61,386 bases of DNA from Candidatus Thalassarchaeaceae archaeon (GCA_023700255.1 JAJPRD010000006.1:1-61386), one strand, 5' to 3'; shown: positions 36,503 to 46,348, counted from the first letter of the stretch. Numbers and translations are program-made. Notes: generated by a model not told the origin, from the letters alone.

Positions 36503-38049
36503 AGAGGAATATTTCCATGTTTCTTAGGGGGAACCCATTCTCTCTTAGTTCTGAGAGGACGTAATGCTTGGACTAACTTTTTTCGTGTCTCCGCTGGTTC
36601 AATAACATCATCCAACCAACCATTCTTTGCAGCAACATATGGATCTCCAAACTTTTGGCGATACTTTTCGACTAAATCTGAGTGTGTTTCAACACGATTA
36701 TCGGATTGTTCAAGTTCACGGCGATGAATGATATTTACAGCACCATCTGCACCCATTACTGCTAATTCTCCAGTGGGCCAAGATATATTGTAATCAGAAC
36801 CAAGATGTTTACATGACATAGCCAAATAAGCACCGCCATACGCCTTCCTAGTTACAACCGTAAGTTTGGGAACTGTTGCCTCAGCATACGCATAGAGCAT
36901 CTTGGCACCATGTCGAATAATACCTCCCCATTCTTGTACTGTTCCAGGTAAAAACCCCGGAACATCAACAAAAGTAATCACAGGTATATTGAATATATCA
37001 CAGGTACGAATAAATCTCGCTGCTTTTACTGAAGCATCAATATCCAAACATCCTGCTAAAACTTTAGGTTGATTAGCTACAATCCCAACAGATTGACCAT
37101 CTAGACGTGCAAAACCAACTAGAATATTATCTGCATATGTTGGAAATAATTCTAAAAATCTACTCTCGTCGACAACTTCTCTGATTACTTTCACCATATC
37201 ATATGGTTTGTTTGAGTCAGATGGTACAATTTTTTCCAACTCTTTACAAGAACGATTCCACGGATCACCTGAATTAACATTAAATGACTCTGCAAGTGTA
37301 TGGTCTGGTAAATATCCTAAAATTTCTGCTGCAATATTAATTGCATCGTGCTCATCATGAGCAACTAGGCATGCAACTCCACTACGACTTGCATGAGACT
37401 CTGCCCCTCCAAGTGTTTTTTCATCTATTTCACCAGAAATAACCTCAGGAATAAAATATGGACTTCTCATAAACATTTGACCATGTTCGGAGCCGAGTAT
37501 TACAAAGTCTGACAAACCTGCCGCTAAAGCACTCACTCCTGAAACAGTTCCAAGAACAAGAGAAATTATTGGTATGCGCCCTGAGCATGCTACAAGGATG
37601 TCAAGTAATTCACCAGTAGCTCCCAAAGCAGGAACGCCTTCGTAAGCACGTTGACCGTCACCATCCCATATCCCTATGATTGGTAATTGAGACTTCTCTG
37701 CGAATTCTGCGACCTTAGCAATTTTTTTAGCATGCATTTCACCCATTGTACCTTCAAAAATTGAGTAATCTTGAGCAAAACAAACGATTCTCCTACCATC
37801 AAGCATCCCGTGGCCTGCAACAACACCATCTCCTAGTGGGCGATGAAGATGCAAATTATGATCACCTGAACGGTGCTGGACAAAGGCATCAACCTCAACG
37901 AATGAATCTGAATCAAGCAAAGCATTGATTCGTTCTCTAGCTGTCATTCGCCCAGATTTTCTCAAATTTTGAACAGAAATTCGGTCACCAGGATTATTCG
38001 CTATTTGACGTAAATTATCAAGAGTCTCACTCGGCGAGGCCCTTACCAT
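36499..38049 (-). CDS. pccB: Acyl-CoA carboxylase carboxyltransferase (propionyl-CoA carboxylase beta)
   Basis: The subunit transfers the carboxyl group from carboxybiotin to acyl-CoA. It has the N-terminal crotonase fold (RMTARERINALLD, GRRIVCFAQDYSIFEGTMGEMHAKKIAKV) and the C-terminal fold (ITFVDVPGFLPGTVQEWGGIIRHGAKMLYAYAEATVPKLTVVTRKAYGGAYLAMSCKHLGSD). The C-terminal segment is typical of propionyl/acetyl-CoA carboxylase beta chains. Length 516 aa is normal. No biotin carboxylase or biotin carrier gene lies in the window. The IcmF gene at the window end could act on related branched or odd-chain acyl-CoA. Confidence 0.92.
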   Translation of the reverse strand: MVRASPSETLDNLRQIANNPGDRISVQNLRKSGRMTARERINALLDSDSFVEVDAFVQHRSGDHNLHLHRPLGDGVVAGHGMLDGRRIVCFAQDYSIFEGTMGEMHAKKIAKVAEFAEKSQLPIIGIWDGDGQRAYEGVPALGATGELLDILVACSGRIPIISLVLGTVSGVSALAAGLSDFVILGSEHGQMFMRSPYFIPEVISGEIDEKTLGGAESHASRSGVACLVAHDEHDAINIAAEILGYLPDHTLAESFNVNSGDPWNRSCKELEKIVPSDSNKPYDMVKVIREVVDESRFLELFPTYADNILVGFARLDGQSVGIVANQPKVLAGCLDIDASVKAARFIRTCDIFNIPVITFVDVPGFLPGTVQEWGGIIRHGAKMLYAYAEATVPKLTVVTRKAYGGAYLAMSCKHLGSDYNISWPTGELAVMGADGAVNIIHRRELEQSDNRVETHSDLVEKYRQKFGDPYVAAKNGWLDDVIEPAETRKKLVQALRPLRTKREWVPPKKHGNIPL

Positions 38050-38099
38050 AACGTTTCGAACTAACAGACGGTTATTGACAGAGTCGGCTCAAACATCAA

Positions 38100-39473
38100 T
38101 TAAGATTGAGAATCATATGGATTTTCTCCACACAAATCATCTAGCCAACCATTGGCAATAGCATCTCTTCCACCACCTACTGAAAGAAGATGATGTAACT
38201 TAACTAAACCAGAGCTTGGTGGGCAAAGAGAACCGTGTCCAATCATCCCCATATCTTGTTGGGCACGACCTTTAGAATAAACATCAAGATGAATAGGACC
38301 ATGTATTGTCTGAGTTGTTAGGACGGCAACCCCTCCTGATTTACAGTAATCCTCTATTGTGAATTTTAATTTAATATTCTCTGGACTGTCATTCTCAGAG
38401 TCTTGTATAGGTAAATGTCCAAGTCCTGTACCATGGAAATATAAAGCATCATAACCAGAATCAATTGCTGCCTGAACTAAATCAGAATGTAGATGAGGGC
38501 CTGCAGAAAATTCAGCAATACGAATAGATTCATCAAAGTAAGTTGGAGTCTCTGTTTCAACTCTAGCATCATGCCCTCTTGGCTCAACAAATTCTATTGT
38601 TGCTACATCCTTGTTTACAAGAATATGGGCAATTGGATTTTGGTTGATTGATTTGAAAGCACCACGTCTTGACGAATGATATTTCCTAGATGCACAGCCA
38701 GGAAGTACTGCACAACGACCATCAGAAGAGTCTGCATGTAATACTACTACTGCGGCATCTCCATCTCCGCTAGGTTCTGGACCATGCGCTGCCCAATGTA
38801 CTGCTGCTATGAGATTCTCAGCAGCATCAGAAGAACCTCTATCTGGAGAACGCTGAGAACCTGTTAATGCAATTCTTCCTGAAGGTCTACCACCTTGACC
38901 AGCCCAACCATAAGACATTGCTGCAGCAGTGTAGTGGAGAGTATCTGTACCATGAGTTATTACTACACCAACTGCACCCTCTGCAAATGCCTCTTCTGTT
39001 GCCTTCAACATACGATTCCAATGCCTTGGTCTTATATCATCAGACCACATATTACCCAACTTCACTGCATTAATTCGAGCTATTGATCGTAATTCGGGAA
39101 CAGCATCTAGTAATTCGTCTGGTTCAAACCGTGCAGAAACTGCTCCAGTCTTGTAATCTACTTTAGATGCAATTGTACCACCTGTGTGAATTAAATGAAC
39201 AAGAGGTAAAGATTCATCTTGAGGTTTAGGAGGGATTATCTCAACTTCATCTATATCTACAGAATCAAGTATCTCAATATTTTGAACCATGGATTCAGGA
39301 TATGAAATATTGTATCCATTAACTAGTTTCATAGTCACCAATTTAGGTCCAGCAGAAGGTAGAGAAAGACCCTCGTGAGATGCTTCACCAGCCCATGTCT
39401 TGACTACTAAACGAACAGCGGTTCCCGCCTCAGGCCAATCTACCACGATGGGGGTGGAATACTGCCCCCACAT
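38100..39473 (-). CDS. gatD: Glutamyl-tRNA(Gln) amidotransferase subunit D
   Basis: GatD is the asparaginase-type subunit of the archaeal GatDE that converts Glu-tRNA(Gln) to Gln-tRNA(Gln). After an N-terminal beta domain of about 95 residues comes the asparaginase core: LIHTGGTIASKVD, the VGVVITHGTDTLHYTAAAMSY block and the RIALTGSQRSPDRGSSDAAENLI block. Length 457 aa matches GatD. The frame opens at 39587, but that would overlap the divergent membrane-protein gene; the ATG at 39473 gives a normal N-terminus. GatE is not in the window. Confidence 0.94.
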   Translation of the reverse strand: MWGQYSTPIVVDWPEAGTAVRLVVKTWAGEASHEGLSLPSAGPKLVTMKLVNGYNISYPESMVQNIEILDSVDIDEVEIIPPKPQDESLPLVHLIHTGGTIASKVDYKTGAVSARFEPDELLDAVPELRSIARINAVKLGNMWSDDIRPRHWNRMLKATEEAFAEGAVGVVITHGTDTLHYTAAAMSYGWAGQGGRPSGRIALTGSQRSPDRGSSDAAENLIAAVHWAAHGPEPSGDGDAAVVVLHADSSDGRCAVLPGCASRKYHSSRRGAFKSINQNPIAHILVNKDVATIEFVEPRGHDARVETETPTYFDESIRIAEFSAGPHLHSDLVQAAIDSGYDALYFHGTGLGHLPIQDSENDSPENIKLKFTIEDYCKSGGVAVLTTQTIHGPIHLDVYSKGRAQQDMGMIGHGSLCPPSSGLVKLHHLLSVGGGRDAIANGWLDDLCGENPYDSQS

Positions 39474-39535
39474 CAAACACACGCCTCGGAAGACTCTGCT
39501 GATGCCTTCATGGGTGGTTAGCCGTACGAGCCAAC

Positions 39536-40387
39536 ATGGAGGGGCAGACCGCGTTACTTGCAGCACTAATGGCGGGCATTGTTGCAACCACTGTAACCGT
39601 ACTTATTGAAAAATACGGAGGAGTTCTAGGAGGGATTTTAGGAACTATACCCACTACAATTATTCCAGCAGCAATTGGAATGGCATCGGAAGGAGGAGAT
39701 GAAGCATTGCAGCTTAGTTTAGCAATAGTTCCAACTGGGATGTTAATTAATGCAATATTTCTTTCAACATGGGCAATTTTACCAAATAAACTACCAATGA
39801 CATGGAGTAGTAATAAGAAATTGATTGTTACCTGTATTAGTTCTTTGATAATTTGGACTAGCGCTGGTATAGTCGCAATTCAGGCTGTTGATTTAGCAAT
39901 TAAAAATAATTATTCTGCCTATCAAATATCTATAATTGGATTTTTATTAGTAGGAACTCTTGGAACAATCATGTGTTGGAATCTGAAACCAGCACCTAAA
40001 GGAAAAAATCAGGTGAATAAAATCATCCTTTTTTCTAGAGGATTTGTGGCAGCTATCGCCATAGGAATTGCAGTTTTAATATCAGGATTAGGAATGCCTC
40101 TATTAGCGGGATTAGCATCTGTATTCCCTGCAATATTCCTTACAAGTATGGTGGCTTTATGGATGGCACAAGGACCTTCGGTACCATTAGGAGCAGCAGG
40201 CCCAATGATGATGGGTGGTGCATCAGTTGCTGCATACTCAATTATTGCAATGTGGTCAATGATTGAATATGGTTTAGCAATTGGTTCATTAATTGCCTGG
40301 TTCGGTTCAATAATACTATGGTCAATACCCTCATTTGCTTATGTAAATTGGAGATCGAAAATTAAGATGTTCGACGAAGCTATATGA
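39536..40387 (+). CDS. Polytopic membrane protein of unknown function
   Basis: The 283 aa product is strongly hydrophobic with about eight to ten membrane helices. It appears internally duplicated: an early YGGVLGGILGTIPTTIIPAAIGMA and a late GMPLLAGLASVFPAIFLTSMVALW have the same glycine-rich, Pro-containing pattern about 165 residues apart, as in many small transporters. No family was recognised. It is divergent from gatD with only 62 bases between the start codons. Confidence 0.65.
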   Translation: MEGQTALLAALMAGIVATTVTVLIEKYGGVLGGILGTIPTTIIPAAIGMASEGGDEALQLSLAIVPTGMLINAIFLSTWAILPNKLPMTWSSNKKLIVTCISSLIIWTSAGIVAIQAVDLAIKNNYSAYQISIIGFLLVGTLGTIMCWNLKPAPKGKNQVNKIILFSRGFVAAIAIGIAVLISGLGMPLLAGLASVFPAIFLTSMVALWMAQGPSVPLGAAGPMMMGGASVAAYSIIAMWSMIEYGLAIGSLIAWFGSIILWSIPSFAYVNWRSKIKMFDEAI

Positions 40388-40494
40388 AAGAGACATATGT
40401 CAACAACCAAGAAAAAAGGAGCACTTTATTCCCACCAAATATTCATCAACTCGATAAACAATGATTTTTATCAGTTATTAGTCTCGGACAACTG

Positions 40495-42510
40495 ATGAAT
40501 CGCTCTAAAAAAACTATCTTTACAGTATTAATTGTGATCTCAATGTTACTCTCAGGCTGTACTGAAGCATCAAATGAGGCTACTGATGAAATCGATGATA
40601 ACATGCCTTTACCTGATTGTGAATTAGATAATAGTTGTATTGATGATACGGTCGGCAATGATGGGGGAAACGAAATATTAGAAATCCCTCACTCAGATGG
40701 ATGTGATAATATCAATCCAATCCATTGCATGTTACCATTTCCATCCAATGCTTTTTTGGTAGATGATTCTACTACTGTTACTGGAAAAAGGATCAATTAT
40801 GCAGCTGACAGTTTACCCGGTTCAGGATCAAAGTCAGTTATAGAAATACCACTAATCAATCAAATGGATGGATTTAGTACATCTACTCAGATAATAACCG
40901 CCTTTTCATCAATACCAATAATAGACATACTTGCAAGTCAGAATAATATCGCACTAAGTATGAATTCGGGGCATCAAACAATGCTAGTGAATATGGATAC
41001 AGGAGATCTTGTTGAACACTGGGTTGAATTAGATGCTAGGGCTGAAGAAGGAGAGGCAGTAATTCTCCATATAAGAACAATTAAACATTTAGAATTCAAT
41101 ACTGAATATGGTGTTTTAGTACATGGTTTAAGTGATGGATTAGGTGAATTAATTGAGCCCTCACAAGCTCTTAGCGCAATAATGGATGGAAATGCCACTG
41201 ACTCATCAGATATTGAAGATAGAAGAGGAGAAATCTCGCTTCTAATTGACTATTTCACAGAAGAGAAGAATGTTGAAAAATCTGGAATACAAGCAATTTG
41301 GAGTTTCACTACTAACTCAGCAGAATCTGCATTGGGTCCAATAATACACATGAGAAATGATGCATTAGAGAGAATTGGAGGAGGTATTGGCTGTACTATA
41401 GATTCCGTCGATGAAAATTATGGAGATGACAACCTCACTTTAAGAAGAATAACTGGTACATTTACAACACCTCAATATACCGTTTCAGAATATACTCCTA
41501 CATTGATTGAGAGAGATGAAAATCGTATTCCTGTCTTCGTAGAAAATAGAGAAGTACCATTCACGATGATTATTCCAAATATTGAAGATGGTACGGAAAA
41601 TATGCCAATTACAATCTGGGGACATGGCTTCTTGGGACAAAGTGATGGAGGACCTAGAGGATGGGCTCATACATACCAGACTGTGATGCTTACAACTGAT
41701 ATCACTGGATTTTCAAGTGTTGACTATGATCAAATATCCTTTGCATTATTAGATCCAAATTATTTCACACATCACTCTGCAAGTTTAGAACAAGGAATGA
41801 TTAATCATGTAGTATTAGCTAGAACATTTTCAGATGCTTGCTCTAACTTAACTGAATTCTATGATTCAGGCGTGAAGATAGTAGATACAGATGAAATAGC
41901 CTGGAGCGGATATTCCTTAGGAGGAATAGTAGGAATTCCGGTGATGTCACTATCCCCAGATATTCATCGTGGAGCATTATTCGCAGGCGGTGGGCCATAT
42001 ACTCTGATTGCAGAAAGATCAGGAGCAGTGGAAGGGCTATACTATGCATTCTCTCTGAGTATATCATACGAGAATCAAATGGATAGAGCGGTGATTATGT
42101 CTGCAGTAATTCAGCAACTCTGGGACATTGTAGATCCGGACGTATATTCTGCATACCTAAATAGTGAAAACTCAGGATTATATGAACATCAATTTATTTC
42201 TTTGAGTTCAATGGGTGATCAAGTAGTTCCAGTTTTATCTGCAGATAGAATGGCTAGAAGCTCAGGTGCATTAGTTATGAATAGTTCAGTTCATCACCCA
42301 CATGGGATCTCCATATGGGTTGAAAGCGATAATTCATCATCAGTAGCAGTATATTTCGATGGTAATTATACAGCACCTGAAGAGAATATCTTCGGACCTG
42401 GAAACAGTGCACATGGATATTTATGGACACCAACCGAACCTGCTGAAATTGCATTTAGATTCATCCTAAATGGAGAAATATATGACGCCTGTGATGGCGA
42501 CTGTAACTAA
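40495..42510 (+). CDS. Secreted alpha/beta hydrolase lipoprotein
   Basis: The N-terminus has a basic start, a hydrophobic stretch and a lipobox LLSGC with Cys22, so the protein is probably lipid-anchored outside the membrane. An acidic linker follows, then a large hydrolase domain with a TIWGHGFLG oxyanion-type segment and the nucleophile elbow GYSLGG (Ser within GxSxG). A candidate catalytic His lies in the VHHPHGI segment. At 671 aa it is larger than simple lipases, with a beta-rich region before the hydrolase core. A lipase or esterase is likely; the substrate is unknown. Confidence 0.72.
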   Translation: MNRSKKTIFTVLIVISMLLSGCTEASNEATDEIDDNMPLPDCELDNSCIDDTVGNDGGNEILEIPHSDGCDNINPIHCMLPFPSNAFLVDDSTTVTGKRINYAADSLPGSGSKSVIEIPLINQMDGFSTSTQIITAFSSIPIIDILASQNNIALSMNSGHQTMLVNMDTGDLVEHWVELDARAEEGEAVILHIRTIKHLEFNTEYGVLVHGLSDGLGELIEPSQALSAIMDGNATDSSDIEDRRGEISLLIDYFTEEKNVEKSGIQAIWSFTTNSAESALGPIIHMRNDALERIGGGIGCTIDSVDENYGDDNLTLRRITGTFTTPQYTVSEYTPTLIERDENRIPVFVENREVPFTMIIPNIEDGTENMPITIWGHGFLGQSDGGPRGWAHTYQTVMLTTDITGFSSVDYDQISFALLDPNYFTHHSASLEQGMINHVVLARTFSDACSNLTEFYDSGVKIVDTDEIAWSGYSLGGIVGIPVMSLSPDIHRGALFAGGGPYTLIAERSGAVEGLYYAFSLSISYENQMDRAVIMSAVIQQLWDIVDPDVYSAYLNSENSGLYEHQFISLSSMGDQVVPVLSADRMARSSGALVMNSSVHHPHGISIWVESDNSSSVAVYFDGNYTAPEENIFGPGNSAHGYLWTPTEPAEIAFRFILNGEIYDACDGDCN

Positions 42511-42539
42511 AATTAATGACCATTCTGCTTAATTGACAC

Positions 42540-42857
42540 TTATCTTCTAAGAAGTAACTGTGGAGGTATACGGTACTTATACTCCATATTTGGTCCAATT
42601 AATTCAATTATTTCCATCTTATCATCTATTCGAATAAGATTAACAAATGTGTCTACATTATGTAATGGCATATTAGCTATTAATTGACCACTTCGATGAA
42701 TTATCAATTCGGTCTTAACATCGGGAGGATTTGAGGTGAATTTTAAAGAATTATCATCTAATTTAATACTACCAAGACCGTTGAATACTTTAGAAAAATA
42801 AATACTAAGTTCTGACCAGTTAGAAAGTGGAATATCATACATGGTTTTACCATTCAA
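42540..42857 (-). CDS. Small hypothetical protein downstream of M28 peptidase
   Basis: A protein of about 105 aa of unknown function, predicted soluble with alternating strands (SIKLDDNSLKFTSNPPDVKTELIIHRSGQLIANMPLHNV) and no signal. Start choice is uncertain: an ATG at 42881 lies inside the peptidase gene, a TTG at 42857 overlaps the peptidase stop as TTGA, and an ATG is found at 42842. The TTGA arrangement matches that used by panE in this window. Confidence 0.5.
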   Translation of the reverse strand: MNGKTMYDIPLSNWSELSIYFSKVFNGLGSIKLDDNSLKFTSNPPDVKTELIIHRSGQLIANMPLHNVDTFVNLIRIDDKMEIIELIGPNMEYKYRIPPQLLLRR

Positions 42858-44176
42858 GAACTGTACCAACGACCTTGCCATTCATTACCTGTATTATCAA
42901 TATGGACAAATAAGTTCAGAGATATCCATACTAAGGTATTGAAACCTTTACCCAATTCATCTTCCCCACCAGCTTTAGTCACCATAAAATCAAGATTGTC
43001 TGTACCTGAATGCCATTCCTGCCAGAACGAGATATCTCCACCAGCAGAAAAGAAATTGAAAGTAGCATAATCATTACTAAAGAATGAACAATGATCTGAT
43101 GCACAAGATTCAGCAGATTGCCAGTATATCCGATTATCATCTATATAATTCATAGATAGTTCATCATCTACCGAAAGTCTAAGCCATTCATTCATGATTG
43201 TCAGATTTTCTTCATATGCACCTGCTGTAGCTATGGAAAGATCATACGGTCCATATCCAGCAGGAGGCATGACTGGATAATTAAGAGACACCATGTCAAA
43301 ATTCATGTATGCCTTAACTGAGTGACCTTCAGGCATATGATTTACGAAAGCAGCACTTCCAAGAAGTCCTTCTTCTTCACAAGCCCACAGGCCAGCAACA
43401 ACAGTATGATCCCATTCTCGACTAGCTAATGCTTGTGCCATTTCCATACTTACTGTTGAACCACTAGTATCATCGTTAGCACCTTCACTAGTACCGCCAC
43501 CTGGAGGAGTGAAGGCATAAGCAACATCAAAATGGCCACCAATTACAATATATTGTTCAGGATAAAGACGACCATATTTGTAACCTACAACGTTAAGTTG
43601 ATCAGGATCATCATCATATCGGGTTACTTCAACAAGATCAAAACCATAATCATCCCATTTAGTTTTCATAGCCTCAGCAGCTGATTCATAGCTTGAACCA
43701 CCATCATGAATTGAAGCAGATGCACACCATCGATTGTTGTAACTTGTTGTTAACATATCAATTGTATCAAAAGCTCGACGGCCATCAACTAACATCATTT
43801 CTTGACTGTCTTGAAGTATTAGAGTAGTATTCCATACTTCATCGCCTGCCTTTACAGTTAGTCCAACACTTTCTGATTCAGTATCTAAAATTAATAATTC
43901 AACAGAGGTTTGTTCAGGTGGCAAGGTCATATTTATAGCATCACGAAATACGCCAAATTCATCAATGAAGAATACTCCATCAGTCCTATGAACTGTCCAT
44001 TCAACATTGGAATTAACAGTTAAAGTGTAAATTTGACCTCTAGTAGCAATAGATGGATTATCATCTTCAGATATGTCAAGCATTGGAGATACTGATGACT
44101 CATCATTACCAAAACATCCCGACAAAGGCATACTCATGAAAAGAATGACGACAAGCAACGCCCTACCCTTATGCAT
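42854..44176 (-). CDS. Secreted M28-family metallopeptidase lipoprotein
   Basis: A lipobox (PLSGC, Cys21) follows a signal-like N-terminus, so the enzyme is probably anchored on the outside of the cell. After about 130 residues of beta-rich region the M28 zinc aminopeptidase core appears: VIGGHFDVAYAF (His, Asp), EGANDDTSGS (bridging Asp), WACEEEGLLGS (catalytic Glu-Glu), AYMNFDMVS (Asp) and a C-terminal His ligand in EWHSGTDN. All expected ligands seem present. It would release amino acids from exogenous peptides. Confidence 0.88.
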   Translation of the reverse strand: MHKGRALLVVILFMSMPLSGCFGNDESSVSPMLDISEDDNPSIATRGQIYTLTVNSNVEWTVHRTDGVFFIDEFGVFRDAINMTLPPEQTSVELLILDTESESVGLTVKAGDEVWNTTLILQDSQEMMLVDGRRAFDTIDMLTTSYNNRWCASASIHDGGSSYESAAEAMKTKWDDYGFDLVEVTRYDDDPDQLNVVGYKYGRLYPEQYIVIGGHFDVAYAFTPPGGGTSEGANDDTSGSTVSMEMAQALASREWDHTVVAGLWACEEEGLLGSAAFVNHMPEGHSVKAYMNFDMVSLNYPVMPPAGYGPYDLSIATAGAYEENLTIMNEWLRLSVDDELSMNYIDDNRIYWQSAESCASDHCSFFSNDYATFNFFSAGGDISFWQEWHSGTDNLDFMVTKAGGEDELGKGFNTLVWISLNLFVHIDNTGNEWQGRWYSS

Positions 44177-44211
44177 GACCTAGGTGTAACGGGTGAAGTA
44201 TTTGGAAATGG

Positions 44212-44363
44212 TGGTGCCGGGAGCGGGACTTGAACCCGCGACCTTCGGATGTCTCAGACACTCAAAGCAGGCTGTTGCGCTCACGACTAGTTTCAGTAGA
44301 AATTAAATTTCCACAAAAAAATACCCTATGAGTCCGACGCGCTACCAACTACGCCACCCCGGC
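44212..44363 (-). tRNA. tRNA-Met (CAT, elongator type) with a 76-nt intron
   Basis: Exon 1 is 44363-44327 (37 nt, ending in the anticodon loop CTCATA) and exon 2 is 44250-44212 (39 nt, including encoded CCA). Spliced, they give acceptor GCCGGGG/TCCCGGC with one G-U, anticodon stem TCGGA/TCCGA around CTCATAA, and T arm GCGGG/CCCGC. The intron at 44251-44326 sits at the canonical 37/38 site. CTCA and TGAG can form the 4-bp central helix with 3-nt bulges TAG and ACA, the archaeal splicing-endonuclease substrate. Confidence 0.95.
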
Positions 44364-44475
44364 AGTAAGCCGCTCGACTAACAACAACCATTTGAGTATA
44401 ACCATCCTGCAAACGAGGGTTTTGGGCAAACTTATTGTTCCGCACCCTTGATGTGCAGTTCGTCATCGGCAATAC
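44364..44475. promoter_or_regulatory. Divergent promoter region for tRNA-Met and the 44476 gene
   Basis: On the minus strand GGTTATACTCA (44393-44403) is a plausible TATA element about 35 bases before the tRNA 5' end. On the plus strand an AAACTTATTG stretch near 44427-44436 could serve the GTG-started gene. These are positional inferences. Confidence 0.35.
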
Positions 44476-45342
44476 GTGGTTGACGTAGATACTGCCCTGC
44501 GTGCTAGTGCTTACAATGATCGTAAGCGTAAGTCAAGTAGTGAAAAAGAGAGTGGGAAATCCACACCCAAAAAGATTGAAGCATTCGATCCAGTTGCTCA
44601 TGCAATAAAGGAGTTGGCAGATGCTTACTCAATGTGGCTAGTTATTCTCTATGGGACATTAGTAGCGGCAGCAATACGTTATGTGTTAATGCCTGAAATG
44701 GAAGAACCAGGCGCAATATTATACCTTTTACCATTATTATTGGGTGCAACTGTAGTCCCACTACACAAAATATTAATTCCTAAAAAATATAATGATCTTT
44801 ATACCAATGGAAATTGGTTTAGAGGAATTTTCTTATTCATATTTACTTGGCTAGCATTATCATTCATATTATCGAATCCCCCCCTTGCTGATATCGCACC
44901 CCCTACACTTGCAGGAGGAATAGATATAGAACAAACAGAAGGAATTGAGGATACTACTTGGAAGAATGGAGTATATACAATAAATCTTAATCAAGATACT
45001 GTAGATGTAGTCTTGGGAATGGCTGTAAGAGATAATGTAGATGCAGATTCTGTTCAAATAAATGCTGCTATTTATTATCGAGGAGATATGATAAAAGAGT
45101 TAGCGAATGGGACTGCAATTTCACATACCGAAGATATAGAAATGTTTGAATCTGTTACTAATTGGACGAGAGGGAATTCAATAGGGCCACATGGAAGCGA
45201 TGTTGGGATGGCTTGGGACTTAGGAACTCTCGAGCCAGGGGAGTATACTCTTCAGATTACAATGACTGAACAAGGAGATCCTTGGGAAAATACTTCAGAA
45301 TTGGAGTATAAGATTTTAATTATGCAAACTACTGTTCTTTGA
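44476..45342 (+). CDS. Membrane protein of unknown function
   Basis: A 288 aa protein with a basic cytoplasmic N-terminus (RKRKSSSEKESGKSTPKK), about three membrane helices between residues 50 and 140, and a C-terminal beta-rich domain of about 145 residues, probably outside the cell. No family was recognised. The GTG start has no clear Shine-Dalgarno and may be leaderless. It overlaps the convergent RFC gene by 14 bases. Confidence 0.6.
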   Translation: MVDVDTALRASAYNDRKRKSSSEKESGKSTPKKIEAFDPVAHAIKELADAYSMWLVILYGTLVAAAIRYVLMPEMEEPGAILYLLPLLLGATVVPLHKILIPKKYNDLYTNGNWFRGIFLFIFTWLALSFILSNPPLADIAPPTLAGGIDIEQTEGIEDTTWKNGVYTINLNQDTVDVVLGMAVRDNVDADSVQINAAIYYRGDMIKELANGTAISHTEDIEMFESVTNWTRGNSIGPHGSDVGMAWDLGTLEPGEYTLQITMTEQGDPWENTSELEYKILIMQTTVL

Positions 45343-46288
45343 TTTGGAAACAAATTTTTGCAGTCATAGCATCTAACTGAAGTGACTCGCCTCCTCCTTC
45401 AACCATTCTAAAATCAGTTTCAGCCATTACTTCAGTGACCTTGAGTTTTTGATTCTCATCAAAAAATGTCACGCTACCTAATTCCCTATGTAATTGATTC
45501 ACTAAATCTGTCCCGGCTAGACCGAATCTATCCAAGAGTTCTCTTAATCTTCTTCGGGCTGGTTGAAAACCATCTTGTTGACAAGCAAGAAAATAGCCAT
45601 GCAATTCTTCAGGAGGAGCAGTCGCAGTAGTTTCGTAGATTAACTCGCGAGTAACATTGGTGTCTAATGATGCCGCAACCTGTAAAGAAGTAATGGCTTT
45701 TCTCAAATCTCCAAGTGATACGTGAACAATAGCATCAGCGGCTTCTGGATGAAGTTGAATATTTTCGCCATTAGCGACATTAACTATCATTTCTCTAACT
45801 TGATCTTCAGCCAATGGGCGGAATCGGAATACAGCACAACGTGATTGAATAGGTTCAATGATTTTAGAGGAATAATTACAAGAAAGTATGAACCTACAAG
45901 TTTCAGAATATTGTTCCATGATCCTCCTAAGCGCACCTTGAGCATCTGGAGTTAAGGCATCCGCTTCGTCTAAGAAAATAACTTTGAATTTAGTTCCAGG
46001 AACTGGTGCAGTCCGCGCAAAAGACTTGACTTTAGTTCGAATTGATTCTAATTTTCTTTCATCACTAGCATTCATCTCAAGCATATTAGTCCGATAACCC
46101 TCTCCAAATACATCTCTGGCTAGAGCTATCGCAGCAGTAGTTTTTCCCGTCCCCGGAGGGCCAGCAAACAATAGATGAGGGAAGGTTTTTTTCTGTGCAT
46201 ATGCTTTGAGTCTCTCAACAACTGCGCGCTGGCCTTTGATGTCACCAACTGTGCGCGGGCGATGGCGCTCGACCCAAAGTTCACTCAT
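45329..46288 (-). CDS. rfcS: Replication factor C small subunit
   Basis: A clamp-loader AAA+ ATPase. It has the N-terminal WVERHRPRTVGDIKGQ block, Walker A GPPGTGKTT (about residues 43-51), Walker B FLDEADAL, sensor 1 FILSCNYSSKIIEPIQSRC with the SRC arginine finger, and a C-terminal collar domain. Length 319 aa is normal and no intein is present. The Shine-Dalgarno is AGGTGAGATT. The large subunit is not in the window. Confidence 0.96.
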   Translation of the reverse strand: MSELWVERHRPRTVGDIKGQRAVVERLKAYAQKKTFPHLLFAGPPGTGKTTAAIALARDVFGEGYRTNMLEMNASDERKLESIRTKVKSFARTAPVPGTKFKVIFLDEADALTPDAQGALRRIMEQYSETCRFILSCNYSSKIIEPIQSRCAVFRFRPLAEDQVREMIVNVANGENIQLHPEAADAIVHVSLGDLRKAITSLQVAASLDTNVTRELIYETTATAPPEELHGYFLACQQDGFQPARRRLRELLDRFGLAGTDLVNQLHRELGSVTFFDENQKLKVTEVMAETDFRMVEGGGESLQLDAMTAKICFQIKEQ

Positions 46289-46348
46289 AGTAATCTCACC
46301 TATGCAGAGGGCTGTCCTTGAAGTTTTGGAGTGATGAATTCTAAATAA

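Noticed and set aside
44312-44321. A/T homopolymer near tRNA-Met as a terminator
   Set aside because: It lies inside the tRNA intron, between two exons that fold into one tRNA, so it cannot be a normal terminator.
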